Source: an uncultured Chloroflexota bacterium (GTDB lineage: Bacteria; Chloroflexota; Anaerolineae; Anaerolineales; Anaerolineaceae). Taken from it: DNA of 64,000 nt. The notes beneath the pieces are model-generated. The model worked only from the letters and a program-made list of their open reading frames with translations. It searched no databases and was not told the origin of the DNA. Positions 17,882 to 27,402 of the stretch are shown here, piece by piece. How positions within the stretch are numbered: the first letter of the stretch is position 1; every line of letters begins with the position of its first letter. Position numbers and translations under genes: made by a program. The stretch lies in NCBI GenBank assembly GCA_902786265.1, contig CADACE010000016.1:27439-91438 (forward strand), in the 5' to 3' direction.

Positions 17882-19267
17882 ATGGAAAACCAGGAACATA
17901 TCAACAAAATCGGACAGGAATTTACGCTTTGGGGACTGCTGCGCTTCAGCTTTCCCTCGATCCTCAATAATTTCTTTTCCCAGCTCTTCAAGACACTTGA
18001 TGACGGATTATTCATCTCCCGTTTCGTCGGGAAAAGCGCACTGGCGGGGATCAACATCCTCAACCCGATACACTTTTTTCAATTCAGCCTGAACAACCTC
18101 TTCGCGGTCGGAGCACCGAATCTCTCCTCCAGAAAGATGGGACAGGGAGACCAGCAGGAAGCCAAACGGATCTTTTCCCGGATCGTCATTGTTGCTCTTT
18201 TGATCGGAGGACTGTTCGCTCTCGGGCTGAATATTTTCGCCTACCCGCTGCTGAATCTGCTGGGCGCCGATGAAGAGTTGGCAAAACACGCGATCATTTC
18301 CCTGCGTACGGTTTTTGCCTTCACGCCCATCACGCTTACAAACGCTGTTTTCAATAATTATTACTCAACAGCAGGAAAGCCTTCAATGGGGCTGATATGC
18401 TCTATCGTAAACGGGACTGTCAACATCGGCCTCGATGTTCTGCTGGTTGTCGTCAAACAGATGGGTGTGTTCGGTGCCTGTCTCGCGACGATATCAGGCG
18501 ACGCGGTAGTCTTTATCATCGGGCTGGTTTTTTATTTCAACCGCAGCCATGAGATACATTTTGTAAACCCGGAAGGGAAATATTTCTCAACAGCTGTTGC
18601 CTCCTGTCAGAATGGCCTGCCGCAGTTCATCAATACGGTTTCGCTTTCCATTTCCTCCCTGGTGATGAATTACCAGCTGCTGCGGTATGTCGGCAATGAC
18701 GGCATCGCGGCGAATTCCATCGTTGCGGACCTGCTGCGCATCCTGACTTCGCTGTTCTTCGGTTACACGCTCTGTGTCGGGCCGATCATTTCCTACAATT
18801 ACGGCGCGAAAAAACCCCACAGGCTCCGAACACTTCTGAAACAAAATGCCGCTATATGGGGAATGTGTTCGGTGGTGCTCACCATCACGGGGCTGCTCTG
18901 CCGCAGGCCGTTTATTTCGATTTTCATCAATCCGAATGAAAATTCCGAAGTTTTTTATTCCCTCACCTATTACGGGCTGACGATCCAATATCTTTCCCTG
19001 CCCTTTTTCTCCGGCTGCGTCATCATTCCGCGCATGCTGACCGCGGTGAACGAGATCCGCGCTTCCATGACCGTGGCGATTTGCCGCAACGTCGTTCTGC
19101 GTCTGCTGTGTATCATGACTGTTCCGCTCATTTTCGGCTACAAGGGAATATGGATTGCCGGACTGATCTGTGAAATTCTGGCATTCAGTGTAGATATTTA
19201 CGCGCTGAATAAGCATCTTCCCAGTTATGGCTATGACGCCCCGCTTACGATTGGTTCCCGCGGCTGA
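17882..19267 (+). CDS. MATE family efflux transporter
   Basis: 461 residues with twelve predicted helices in two repeated halves. Typical MATE stretches are seen: FPSILNNFFSQLFKTLDDGL near the first helix, GINILNPI, and GKPSMGLICSIVNGTVNIGLD in the first half; LFFGYTLCVGPIISYNYGAKK opens the second half. MATE proteins export cationic drugs or metabolites in exchange for Na+ or H+. ATG follows a GAGGAGG-like site at a slightly long distance. The GT4 gene follows after 25 bases. Confidence 0.9.
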   Translation: MENQEHINKIGQEFTLWGLLRFSFPSILNNFFSQLFKTLDDGLFISRFVGKSALAGINILNPIHFFQFSLNNLFAVGAPNLSSRKMGQGDQQEAKRIFSRIVIVALLIGGLFALGLNIFAYPLLNLLGADEELAKHAIISLRTVFAFTPITLTNAVFNNYYSTAGKPSMGLICSIVNGTVNIGLDVLLVVVKQMGVFGACLATISGDAVVFIIGLVFYFNRSHEIHFVNPEGKYFSTAVASCQNGLPQFINTVSLSISSLVMNYQLLRYVGNDGIAANSIVADLLRILTSLFFGYTLCVGPIISYNYGAKKPHRLRTLLKQNAAIWGMCSVVLTITGLLCRRPFISIFINPNENSEVFYSLTYYGLTIQYLSLPFFSGCVIIPRMLTAVNEIRASMTVAICRNVVLRLLCIMTVPLIFGYKGIWIAGLICEILAFSVDIYALNKHLPSYGYDAPLTIGSRG

Positions 19268-19292
19268 TCATAAAGCACAGTCAGGACTCAAA

Positions 19293-20414
19293 ATGAAACG
19301 TATCGTACTATTCGGATCACAAATCACAACCGGCGGTGCCCAGCGGGTGCTGCTGGACCAGGCACAATGGTTTTGGGAACAGGGCTATGATGTGCAGGCT
19401 GTCTTTTTTTACGACAAAGACGGGCTACTTCCGCAATGGTCGGCGCGTTATCCATTCCCGATCACGGCACTTTCGTTTTATCATCGCGGAGCCGGATTAG
19501 GGAAAAATCTGAGCGGCCTGATCCATGGATTTTTCAGACTGATCCGCTTGCTGAAGCAGGTAAAACCGGATTATTTTGAGAGCTTTACCCATGATGCCAA
19601 CCTGATGGGCATCCCGGCAGCCTGTTTGTGCGGAGTAAAGAAGAGGATCGGCACTCACCACGGGCAGTTTGCCGGACAATCTTCCCTCTCCCGCAGACTG
19701 CACACCCTGGTAATCAATTCCGGGATGACCTCGAAACTGGTCTGTGTTTCAGAACGGGCTAAACGGCAGGCGCTTGAAGAAGGAATTCATGAACAAAAGA
19801 TCGAGGTGATCTTCAACGGTGTCAAACCGGTCGACACCGATCCCGTTATACGCGCAGAAACACGTCAGAGCCTCGGATTGAAAACAAATGATGTAATGAT
19901 CCTGAATGTAGGCAGACTGACACCGGAAAAGGCACAGCAGCATCTGGCATCTGCCGCCGCGCTGCTGGCGGATCATCCCGAATACCGCTTCTTTATCGCG
20001 GGAGAAGGCCCCTGCCGCGCCGCGTTGGAAAAGCAGATTTCCGAATCAGGATTGAAGGAAAGCTTCCGTCTGCTGGGGAACCGATCCGATGTAGACCATC
20101 TGCTCAATGCTGCCGATCTCTTTGTCTTGTACTCCGATACAGAGGGGATGCCGGTTTCACTGATGGAAGCAATGAGTGCCGGATTGCCCTGCATTGCTTC
20201 TGATTTGGAGGGAATCGTCCAGCTGATGCCGGAAGCGCAATACGGGACCCTGATTCCCGCCGGAGATCCGCAGCTGCTCGCAGAAACTATCCGCAAAGTA
20301 CTCTATGATCCCCAGCTGTGTATTGAACAGGGAAAGGCAGCATCTCACCGGATCCGTTCACAGTTTTCCATCGGCGCCTCCTGCCAAAATTACGAAGCCC
20401 TTTTCAACGCCTGA
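19293..20414 (+). CDS. GT4-family glycosyltransferase
   Basis: 373 residues. The start at 19293 (MKRIVLFGSQITTGGAQRV) is chosen because it opens with the GT-B first strand and the GGAxxV loop; the frame continues 22 codons upstream into the MATE gene. Domain 1 ends near 165. Domain 2 carries ILNVGRLTPEKAQQHL (~205), FIAGEGPCRAALEK and the nucleotide-sugar EX7E region SDTEGMPVSLMEAMSAGLP (~282-300). It is a retaining, cytoplasmic enzyme adding a sugar to a lipid or glycan acceptor. It is the only sugar transferase in this local group, so its pathway is unclear. Confidence 0.9.
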   Translation: MKRIVLFGSQITTGGAQRVLLDQAQWFWEQGYDVQAVFFYDKDGLLPQWSARYPFPITALSFYHRGAGLGKNLSGLIHGFFRLIRLLKQVKPDYFESFTHDANLMGIPAACLCGVKKRIGTHHGQFAGQSSLSRRLHTLVINSGMTSKLVCVSERAKRQALEEGIHEQKIEVIFNGVKPVDTDPVIRAETRQSLGLKTNDVMILNVGRLTPEKAQQHLASAAALLADHPEYRFFIAGEGPCRAALEKQISESGLKESFRLLGNRSDVDHLLNAADLFVLYSDTEGMPVSLMEAMSAGLPCIASDLEGIVQLMPEAQYGTLIPAGDPQLLAETIRKVLYDPQLCIEQGKAASHRIRSQFSIGASCQNYEALFNA

Positions 20415-20463
20415 TCCCGGCACCGGCCCCTGGCACCTGATCCGTGACCGCTAACCACCGGCC
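20412..20463 (+). repeat. GC-rich repeat-like segment at the GT4 stop codon
   Basis: It begins at the TGA stop. CTGATCC occurs twice within it around a GGCACCGGCCCCTGGCAC core that can fold on itself. It resembles 17331-17383 on the opposite strand. Confidence 0.35.
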
Positions 20464-20488
20464 TCAAATAATTATTCCCGGGAATATT

Positions 20489-20518
20489 TTGCATTTATCA
20501 GCCAATCTCGTTTATAAT
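20489..20518 (+). promoter_or_regulatory. Promoter of the lipoprotein gene
   Basis: TTGCAT at 20489-20494 and TATAAT at 20513-20518, spaced by 18 bases, 35 bases before the lipoprotein ATG. Confidence 0.55.
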
Positions 20519-20552
20519 GGCATGAATAAGACGAATCGAAAGGGGAGAGAAG

Positions 20553-21197
20553 ATGAAGGACTATAAAAAACTGCTCACTCTGTTATTATTTGCAATCATT
20601 TTGAGTGCCTGTTCCAATATTCCGCAAGCACCCACAAAAACACCGACAATGAGTGCGGAAGAGATCATGCAGGCAGCCCAGTCAACTGCTGAAGCGCTGC
20701 GAAGGGAAACGGAGACACAGTGGGCAATCGAAAACCCCTCACCGACTCCGACAGACACACCCACACCGACACCACTCTATACACCGACAAGCGCGCTGCC
20801 GCTGATCCCTCCGACCGCGACAGACGAACCGCTGCCATATTTACGTGTCGGAAAGACCAGTTATACTATTTTCAATATCGGAGACCGGGATAATTATAAT
20901 TTTGTCCCGATGGACAAGTTATACATCGAGGTTTGCTATCCCAATGAAGGTTCCGGTACATGGAATGAAAATTATTTCTGCCAGTGTACAAATATGGCCG
21001 GAAGCCTTATTTCACCAGATGGTCCGGTCAGACTTGGAAAGACTGTTAGTACCGGAGAAAAAGCCTGCTTCAGTTTTAATCGAGAAGGCAGTCCCAATAC
21101 AGCATTAGGACAACATTATGCAGATTTCCAGTTATATACGGATGCCGGAACTCCATTAAGCGGTGGATATACCCGGGTATATTGGACAATTCATTAA
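20553..21197 (+). CDS. Lipoprotein with Thr-Pro linker and NBR1-type Ig-like domain
   Basis: 214 residues. A lipoprotein signal ends in ILSAC (Cys20). Residues ~50-85 are a Thr/Pro linker of the TPTPT type. The C-terminal part has NEGSGTWNENYF, the strand-loop pattern of the NBR1-like Ig domain (in which a conserved Asn-Gly-Thr-Trp loop recurs), and ends in a strand GGYTRVYWTIH. Such Ser/Thr-Pro-tethered lipoproteins are frequent in Anaerolineae. The role is presumably display on the cell surface; no enzymatic motif is visible. GGGGAGAG lies before the ATG. Confidence 0.75.
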   Translation: MKDYKKLLTLLLFAIILSACSNIPQAPTKTPTMSAEEIMQAAQSTAEALRRETETQWAIENPSPTPTDTPTPTPLYTPTSALPLIPPTATDEPLPYLRVGKTSYTIFNIGDRDNYNFVPMDKLYIEVCYPNEGSGTWNENYFCQCTNMAGSLISPDGPVRLGKTVSTGEKACFSFNREGSPNTALGQHYADFQLYTDAGTPLSGGYTRVYWTIH

Positions 21198-21233
21198 TCA
21201 AAAAATATTCTTTTTTGATCAGGAGTTTAGAAA

Positions 21234-22625
21234 GTGAAACGTACAGAAATCAGAGAATTATTCGCCTCTCCCGAAAGCTTCGAGGGGAAAGAAATCACGG
21301 TCTGCGGCTGGGTCAAATCCATCCGTGACCAAAAAAGGATGGCCTTTATCCATCTCTCCGACGGCGGCACCCATCTGCCGCTCCAGGTCGTCATGTTTGA
21401 CAGCATCAGCAATTACAGGGAGATCGCCGGCCAGAATGTTGGCGCCGCTTTGATCGTACACGGCATCTTCAAACTGACCCCGGAAGCCAAACAGCCGTTT
21501 GAAGTAGAAGCGGTCACCATTGAAATCGAAGGGCCTTCCACCCCGGACTATCCGCTGCAGAAGAAACGCCATACCATGGAATACCTGCGCACACTGCCGC
21601 ATCTGCGCATGCGCACCAACACGCTTTCCGCGACCTTCCGTGTCCGCTCGGTCGCGGCTTATGCGATCCATAAGTTCTTCAACGAACGCGGGTTTGTCTA
21701 TGCGCACACCCCAATCATCACCACCAGTGACTGCGAAGGCGCAGGTGAGATGTTCCGGGTCACCACACTGGACCTGAACAATCTCCCCCGCCTGGAAGAC
21801 GGCTCCATTGACTACTCCCAGGATTTCTTCGGTGCCTCCACCGCACTGACCGTTTCCGGACAGCTTCAGGGTGAAACGATGGCCCAGACTTTCGGGAAAA
21901 TCTACACCTTCGGGCCTACCTTCCGCGCGGAAGAGTCCTACACCGCCCGCCACGCATCCGAATTCTGGATGATCGAACCGGAAATCGCTTTCGCGGACCT
22001 GCAGGATGATATGGACCTTGCCCGTGATATGGTCAAGTTTATCCTTTCCTATGTCATGGAAAACTGCCCGCAGGAAATGAAATTCTTCAACGATTTCTTC
22101 GACAAAGGGCTGTTGGAACGCATCCAGCACGTCATCGATTCTGACTTCGCTACAGTTACCTATACGGAAGCCATTGAACAGTTGGAAAAGGTCAAGGATC
22201 AATTCCAGTATCCTGTGTTCTGGGGCGCGGACCTTCAGACGGAGCATGAACGCTATCTGACGGAAGTCATCTACAAAAAACCGCTCTTCGTTATCAACTA
22301 CCCGAAGGAATTGAAAGCTTTCTATATGCGCGTCAATGATGACGGCAAGACCGTTGCCGCAGTCGACCTGCTGGTCCCGGGCGTCGGTGAGATCATCGGC
22401 GGTTCCCAGCGTGAGGAACGTCTGGATGTTCTGGAACAGCGCATTGAGGAATGCGGACTGAACAAGGCTGATTATGAATGGTATCTGGACCTGCGCCGCT
22501 ATGGTACGACCCATCATGCCGGCTTCGGCCTTGGTTTTGAACGGATGATCATGTACATGACCGGAATGGCAAACATCCGCGACATCCTGCCCTTCCCGAG
22601 AACCCCGAAGAACGCGATGCTGTAA
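21234..22625 (+). CDS. asnS: Asparaginyl-tRNA synthetase
   Basis: 463 residues, class IIb, charging tRNA-Asn. N-terminal OB-fold anticodon domain ([22 protein letters not shown], split here across strands 1-2), then the catalytic core: motif 2 in [21 protein letters not shown] and motif 3 in [16 protein letters not shown] followed by [14 protein letters not shown]. The last segment with Pro-Lys-Asn is the AsnRS rather than AspRS ending. The start is GTG, fixed by AGGAG eight bases before it and by the usual start of AsnRS. A clear intrinsic terminator follows. Confidence 0.97.
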   Translation: MKRTEIRELFASPESFEGKEITVCGWVKSIRDQKRMAFIHLSDGGTHLPLQVVMFDSISNYREIAGQNVGAALIVHGIFKLTPEAKQPFEVEAVTIEIEGPSTPDYPLQKKRHTMEYLRTLPHLRMRTNTLSATFRVRSVAAYAIHKFFNERGFVYAHTPIITTSDCEGAGEMFRVTTLDLNNLPRLEDGSIDYSQDFFGASTALTVSGQLQGETMAQTFGKIYTFGPTFRAEESYTARHASEFWMIEPEIAFADLQDDMDLARDMVKFILSYVMENCPQEMKFFNDFFDKGLLERIQHVIDSDFATVTYTEAIEQLEKVKDQFQYPVFWGADLQTEHERYLTEVIYKKPLFVINYPKELKAFYMRVNDDGKTVAAVDLLVPGVGEIIGGSQREERLDVLEQRIEECGLNKADYEWYLDLRRYGTTHHAGFGLGFERMIMYMTGMANIRDILPFPRTPKNAML

Positions 22626-22659
22626 ATCGGGATCTGATAAATCCCAATCTCTGAAAAAC

Positions 22660-22696
22660 AAACCCCTGGTCAAAATTGACCGGGGTTTATTTTTTA
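22660..22696 (+). terminator. Intrinsic terminator of asnS
   Basis: AAACCCC-T-GGTC / GACC-GGGGTTT stem with one bulged T, followed by ATTTTTT. Confidence 0.85.
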
Positions 22697-22735
22697 TTAT
22701 GCCCGTAACTTGTAACGGGATCTGTATTATTCTGA

Positions 22736-22765
22736 AAGTGAATCAGGGAACCTGTCCCCGTGACT
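22736..22765 (-). repeat. Dispersed REP-like repeat, copy 2
   Basis: Inverted copy of 10612-10641 with a single mismatch in 30. On the minus strand it begins four bases after the TGA stop of the tannase-like gene, matching the position of copy 1 beside its gene's stop. Confidence 0.7.
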
Positions 22766-22768
22766 TAC

Positions 22769-24565
22769 TCAGGGAATTACAACAGATTTGACCCAGGCGA
22801 TAAAGTTGGCCTCGCTGCTGCCGGTGCGTTCAGCTTTGGTATGACCGGCACCCCAGACTGTTTCAAAATCTACGGACTCAACACCCTCATAATTCATGAG
22901 CGCGAGAGAAAGATCCACTTCCGTGGAAAGGGAAGTATCGCTCTGCGCGATGCCGGTACGGATCCGCCAGTGCTTCGCGACCGAAGCAGTTCCAAAACCC
23001 TCTTCCGATTCATGAAGGTAATACATCGGGTTGTACATATTGAGCCGCACGTCCACGGTGTTGCCCAGCGCATCAGTCCGCATAAGGTCATCCGCGAAAT
23101 CCTGCGCATATTCATTTCCGAGAGCGGTAAGTATTTCGCCGAGAACCGGATCAAAATGAGCGCCGTTTCCATCGCCATAACCGAAGAGGACATTTTCACC
23201 CTGGCCGCGGTCGAGCTGGTCGAAAGCACCGAGGTTTTTGGACGCTGTCTTGAATGCTTTCACAAATTCCGAGATATCGACGATGCTGGCAAGATGGGTC
23301 TGCTCATCATATTCCACCCATTCACCGTTGACATTCAGGGCGTCGATATATTCCTGAGGTGATTCATAGATCCCGCTGAGGGAAAGTCCGGATGAAGTCT
23401 CATTTCGTGTGATGTCGTCAATACCCTCATAATCGATCTCTCCTGCCTGTCCGCCTTCGGGCATCTGAGGAACTCCTTCACCGGCGGAAAAATCAGGCCT
23501 TTGACCTTCCGGCCTCCCGCCCGGTCCCATACCGCCGCCAAAATCTCCATCAGGACGTCCGCCGCCCATCATACCGCGTCCTCCCTGCTGTGAGACAGAG
23601 GCGTCATAGGGGAAATCAGTATCCATCAGGAAGTTATTCAGAGAGCGGTTGATCACCCCGAGCAGATAATCATAATAGGAACCTCCCTGATATATGCCAT
23701 CGCCACCGGAAGCCTCCAGTGTCAGGACATTTCCGAAAGGATCCATGAGACCGGCGGCATTGAGATGCGCGGCAAATGCAGCTGCCAGGTTATCGGAAAT
23801 TGCCTGTTCCTCGTCTGTAAGGCCGCTGCGCGTAACACCCATCATCCATTCATAGGCTTCATCCGCAAGATCCAGATTGGTGATCGGACACCAGCACATA
23901 GCGCCGAAAATAGCGTCGCTGACGCCCTGAACCGCCCCGATCACATTCAGATAGGGTTCATACAATTCACTGTCACCGGCAGCACCCATCAGCGCGGACT
24001 GCGCGCCGCCTCCGCTCATACCGAAGGTAAAGATGGCATCGATATTGCCTGGGATCAGATCCGAGATATAGCGGATGTACCGCACCGCGGCTTTCAGGTC
24101 GGTGATCCCGGCAGGAGCTCCGTGATTTCTCCCGCGGCATCCGGCGTGAACATAGACAAAGCCCTCGTCAGTGAACGCGGTCAGACCGGTGTATTCGGTA
24201 AGGGGAGACATAGCTGAATACCCCGGGGTTTCAACAGGGATCACGATTGGTGCAGATGACGGAGTAAAATCGCCCACAACAGCATCCGGAACCACGACAC
24301 AAGACCAGGTATCGTCACCGTTGTTTGTCCCCTTAAAATACGGACCGGGCACAAAGACAGCGAGGTTTTCATAGGTTTCATCAGCAGGTGTCTCACAATA
24401 AGAAATACCAAACTGATAATAAACATCGTCCTCGGCATTATATTGCCACGCGCTCATATCAATTTTCGGGAGGCTGCTGACAGGACTCTCCTGCGCAAAA
24501 CAGACAGCAGCAGAGAGGGTAAATACAATTAATAACACAAATGATATGAACGAACGTCTGATCAT
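22769..24565 (-). CDS. Exported tannase-like alpha/beta-hydrolase
   Basis: 598 residues with a signal peptide (cut likely after CFA, residue 24). ENLAVFVPGPYF, ETPGYSAMSPLTEYTG, GCRGRNHGAPAGITDLKAAV and the elbow FGMSGGGAQSALMGAAGD (Ser184) follow the order seen in Lactobacillus-type tannases, including the CPITNLDLADEAYEW stretch. The probable His is in WGAGHTKAERTG (~575). A Gly/Pro/Arg-rich insert (~325-365, GGRGMMGGGRP) sits in the lid. Tannases split galloyl esters; related feruloyl or carbohydrate esters are possible. The protein is probably extracellular or cell-wall bound. AGAGG lies upstream of the ATG. Confidence 0.8.
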   Translation of the reverse strand: MIRRSFISFVLLIVFTLSAAVCFAQESPVSSLPKIDMSAWQYNAEDDVYYQFGISYCETPADETYENLAVFVPGPYFKGTNNGDDTWSCVVVPDAVVGDFTPSSAPIVIPVETPGYSAMSPLTEYTGLTAFTDEGFVYVHAGCRGRNHGAPAGITDLKAAVRYIRYISDLIPGNIDAIFTFGMSGGGAQSALMGAAGDSELYEPYLNVIGAVQGVSDAIFGAMCWCPITNLDLADEAYEWMMGVTRSGLTDEEQAISDNLAAAFAAHLNAAGLMDPFGNVLTLEASGGDGIYQGGSYYDYLLGVINRSLNNFLMDTDFPYDASVSQQGGRGMMGGGRPDGDFGGGMGPGGRPEGQRPDFSAGEGVPQMPEGGQAGEIDYEGIDDITRNETSSGLSLSGIYESPQEYIDALNVNGEWVEYDEQTHLASIVDISEFVKAFKTASKNLGAFDQLDRGQGENVLFGYGDGNGAHFDPVLGEILTALGNEYAQDFADDLMRTDALGNTVDVRLNMYNPMYYLHESEEGFGTASVAKHWRIRTGIAQSDTSLSTEVDLSLALMNYEGVESVDFETVWGAGHTKAERTGSSEANFIAWVKSVVIP

Positions 24566-24650
24566 CGCCGAAACCTCTTTCTCCCGGAGGGATTTGCCGA
24601 GAATTTGAATTGTTATGTATTTCAGTATGAATAATTATACACTCCCTGTG

Positions 24651-24679
24651 TTGACATCTGTTTTGGAATATGCTAAGAT
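24651..24679 (+). promoter_or_regulatory. Promoter of mntP
   Basis: TTGACA at 24651-24656 and TAAGAT at 24674-24679 with a 17-base spacer and an extended TGC. The leader before the ATG is about 85 bases. Confidence 0.75.
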
Positions 24680-24768
24680 TGTGCATTAATTCATTCGAAA
24701 ACGACAGAAAGCATGAAGGGAAACTGTCTTTCGTATACCTTCTTATAAATACTGAAACGAGAAGAAAC

Positions 24769-25335
24769 ATGAGCACAGCTTTTATTATTGAATCGATCCT
24801 GCTGGGGATCGGACTTGCGATGGACGCTTTTTCCAGTTCGGCTGTCAACGGGCTGAATGAGCCGGAGATGTCCAAGCAGAAGATGCTGCTGATCGCAGGA
24901 ACCTTCGGCCTTTTCCAGGGGCTGATGCCGCTTATTGGATGGTTCTGCGTCCATGAGATCGCGGATGCCTTTGAGTCCTTCCGGAAACTGACACCGCTGC
25001 TGGCTTTGGTTCTTTTACTTTATATCGGCGGAAAGATGCTCATTTCCGGCATCCGCGGCGGTGACGGGGAAAAACCTGCTCTTGGCTTGAAGGATCTGAT
25101 GATCCAGGGCATCGCAACATCGATCGACGCCCTTTCCGTAGGGTTTACCATCGCCGAATACGGGTTCGGTTTGGCCGCGGTAAGTTCGCTCATCATCGGA
25201 CTGGTCACCTTTGTGATCTGTATCGGCGGTGTGCTGGTCGGAAAAGCTTTCGGTACAAAGCTCTCCGCCCATGCCCAGATTCTCGGCGGCTGTATTCTGA
25301 TTTTTATCGGACTGAAAATTTTCTTCGGATTTTAG
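24769..25335 (+). CDS. mntP: Manganese efflux pump MntP
   Basis: 188 residues, six predicted helices in two repeats. The paired family motifs are GIGLAMDAFSSSAVNG near residue 11-26 and GIATSIDALSVGFTIA near 115-130, carrying the Asp residues that bind Mn2+. The frame is open 33 codons further upstream, but that ATG falls inside the -10 box; ATG 24769 gives normal family length. It exports Mn2+ when cytoplasmic levels are high. The short leader does not contain the yybP-ykoY Mn riboswitch pattern that I could recognise. Confidence 0.95.
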   Translation: MSTAFIIESILLGIGLAMDAFSSSAVNGLNEPEMSKQKMLLIAGTFGLFQGLMPLIGWFCVHEIADAFESFRKLTPLLALVLLLYIGGKMLISGIRGGDGEKPALGLKDLMIQGIATSIDALSVGFTIAEYGFGLAAVSSLIIGLVTFVICIGGVLVGKAFGTKLSAHAQILGGCILIFIGLKIFFGF

Positions 25336-25409
25336 ATATCGCGGGACGTTGTTCCTGATATTAAAATGAAAGTTCTCCGTTTATTGTGACGGAGAACTGT
25401 ATTTATATC

Positions 25410-27140
25410 TTAGGACTGACTGCCGGAATCATTATTTTGATCACCGGAAGGCTGGCCGGACATCCCGCTGTCATACGGCTGACCGGGCATTTGATTCCCA
25501 TATGGCTGGCCGGGCATCCCATTGCCATACGGCGCACCGGGCGTCTGGTTCCCATACGGCTGACCATACATTTGATTGCCATACGGCGCACCGGGCATCT
25601 GATTCCCATATGGCTGGCCAGGCATCCCATTACCATACGGAACACCGGGCATTCCGCTGCCATACGGTGAACCATACATTTGATTGCCATTCGGCCGGGC
25701 AGGTGTCTGATCATTCTCCGCAGCATTCATACCGAGACGTGCTTTTTCTTCAGCGACTGCTTTTTCGAAATCGAAATCATCTGTTGATGCATCTGTTTTC
25801 TCCGGGGCGGTGGAATCCTGCGGTTCTTCAGATTGCGCAGGAGTGTTTTCCAGTTCGGATTCGTAGTCGAACCGGCCTTCCGGACTGTAAATAACCATAC
25901 CGCTTTTTCTGTGGCTTTTGTCACTTCCATGATGATGACGGTGGTGTTGACTATGATGTTCACGCAGACCTGACGATCCCGGAATGAAGAACAGACAAAC
26001 CGTGAACATATTGGAAAGATGCCAGAAATCAAAAGGAATACAGGCCAGTTCAAAGAAGCCATAGGCTAATGTGGCAATGAGCAGCGGGATCAGATAATGA
26101 TGGCGGTAGCATGGATGGTTCAGAATAATAAAGTATGAGAGCACATAAAAGATCACAAGACAAATACCGCCGGAGTTCAGTATGTAAAGATAAACATTGT
26201 GGGTGCTGACATTCGAACTGATACGCTCGATCATTACCTTTTCAATTTGCACACCGATACCATGACCAAGCAGAGGATTGCTCTCCAAAAAATAGTCAAA
26301 TGCAACCTGCCAGATTTTATCCCGTCCGGTCACGCCGCGGTCAACGTCAATAATTGAATTGATGAAATTTCTGGTTGTCGGTATCAGCCAGAGCAAGGCA
26401 AGAACAACAACAATATCAAGAAATATCATCACGGTATTGGAAGTTCCCAGTCTCTTGCGGTAAGAAAACAGCATTGCTATGATGAAAACACCTACCAAAA
26501 GCAGCCCGCCCCGGGATTCCGTGGCTACCAGAAACACACCGAAAATCACAGCTGGGATGAGCCAGAGCTTGCTTTCCGATATCTGCACTGCAAAAATACA
26601 GAGAATGATCCAGAGAGCGAGATAGCCTCCGAAACGGTTTTTCTGCTCAAAGAAAGATTCTACACCAAGCCTGGACCTGTTGTCAAAGAAAGCCATTGAG
26701 TCCCAAAAAGTGGGATGGCGTATGATCTCATAAGCGCAGCAAATTAACCCGTAAACAACAAAACAGCCGATCAGGATGCAGAGCTCTTTGCGCCGCAGAT
26801 GTATTTCCATGGGTATGATAAAAAGAGTGATATAAAGCATGGAGAAGCGATAGATCTGCCGCAAAATGTTGAATCCGCGATCCTGTGTTTTCCAGAGAAA
26901 CAATTGCGGCAGCAGGAAAAAAATGAGCAGAACCAGCAGGGCTTTCCATCCCTTGAATTTTTTCTTCCGGTTAATGATCACTGCAGCCAAACCAATCACA
27001 GTGACAGCCGCCATTAATCCGTCAAGGATCCAATCCCACGTGGAAAGAGGTATCCCGAAAGGAGAGCCCACATGGAAAAGGATCGCCGGGAGGATCACAA
27101 TTATGAGAACATACGGAATCAATGCGTGCTTTAATTTCAT
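25410..27140 (-). CDS. O-antigen ligase/Wzy-like membrane protein with 9-residue repeat tail
   Basis: 576 residues. About eleven predicted helices fill residues 1-~400. The O-antigen ligase/Wzy_C region is seen as TESRGGLLLVGVF, then TGRDKIWQVAFDYF and GHGIGVQ, STHNVYLYIL. These enzymes join or polymerise lipid-linked glycans on the outer face. The C-terminal ~170 residues are cytoplasmic or outside and not part of the family: a His-rich stretch (HHSQHHRHHHG), an acidic part and nine copies of a 9-residue motif like NQMPGAPYG. The tail is unusual for this family. No ligase partner genes are adjacent. The ATG has no strong ribosome site. Confidence 0.82.
   Translation of the reverse strand: MKLKHALIPYVLIIVILPAILFHVGSPFGIPLSTWDWILDGLMAAVTVIGLAAVIINRKKKFKGWKALLVLLIFFLLPQLFLWKTQDRGFNILRQIYRFSMLYITLFIIPMEIHLRRKELCILIGCFVVYGLICCAYEIIRHPTFWDSMAFFDNRSRLGVESFFEQKNRFGGYLALWIILCIFAVQISESKLWLIPAVIFGVFLVATESRGGLLLVGVFIIAMLFSYRKRLGTSNTVMIFLDIVVVLALLWLIPTTRNFINSIIDVDRGVTGRDKIWQVAFDYFLESNPLLGHGIGVQIEKVMIERISSNVSTHNVYLYILNSGGICLVIFYVLSYFIILNHPCYRHHYLIPLLIATLAYGFFELACIPFDFWHLSNMFTVCLFFIPGSSGLREHHSQHHRHHHGSDKSHRKSGMVIYSPEGRFDYESELENTPAQSEEPQDSTAPEKTDASTDDFDFEKAVAEEKARLGMNAAENDQTPARPNGNQMYGSPYGSGMPGVPYGNGMPGQPYGNQMPGAPYGNQMYGQPYGNQTPGAPYGNGMPGQPYGNQMPGQPYDSGMSGQPSGDQNNDSGSQS
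25443..25685 (-). repeat. 27-bp in-frame tandem repeat (nine units)
   Basis: Nine imperfect 27-bp units encoding NQMPGxPYG-like nonapeptides at the end of the O-antigen-ligase-like protein. Units are in register throughout, so the repeat is selected as protein. Copy number may vary between strains. Confidence 0.9.
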
Positions 27141-27402
27141 GGTGATAAATTACTGCCTTTATCGTTTTTTTCAGAAAAGCCTGCCGCAGACTGCGGACAT
27201 ATTTTTTCCTTATACTGTTGCATGCAAGATTTATGCCAAAATTTATGTAAAAGATATTCCGTCAACGGCGGCTTTCAGGTCATAACTTTACATGGAGATA
27301 CCGGAAAATCCCGGATTCGTGGTAAAATAAGCACCGTAATCGAAATGATGCGAGGATTTGCAGCATTGTGATAAATTTGTCATATCTCATTGCTGCATAC
27401 AC

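Noticed and set aside
21258..22673. 471-codon open frame antisense to asnS
   Set aside because: It is the mirror of a highly conserved gene with third-position G/C bias; the product has no domain pattern and no ribosome site.
24680..24768. yybP-ykoY manganese riboswitch before mntP
   Set aside because: The leader is only ~85 bases and lacks the conserved loop sequences I would expect.
25443..25685. Possible CRISPR array from regular 27-bp spacing
   Set aside because: Units are contiguous without spacers and encode an in-frame nonapeptide repeat.
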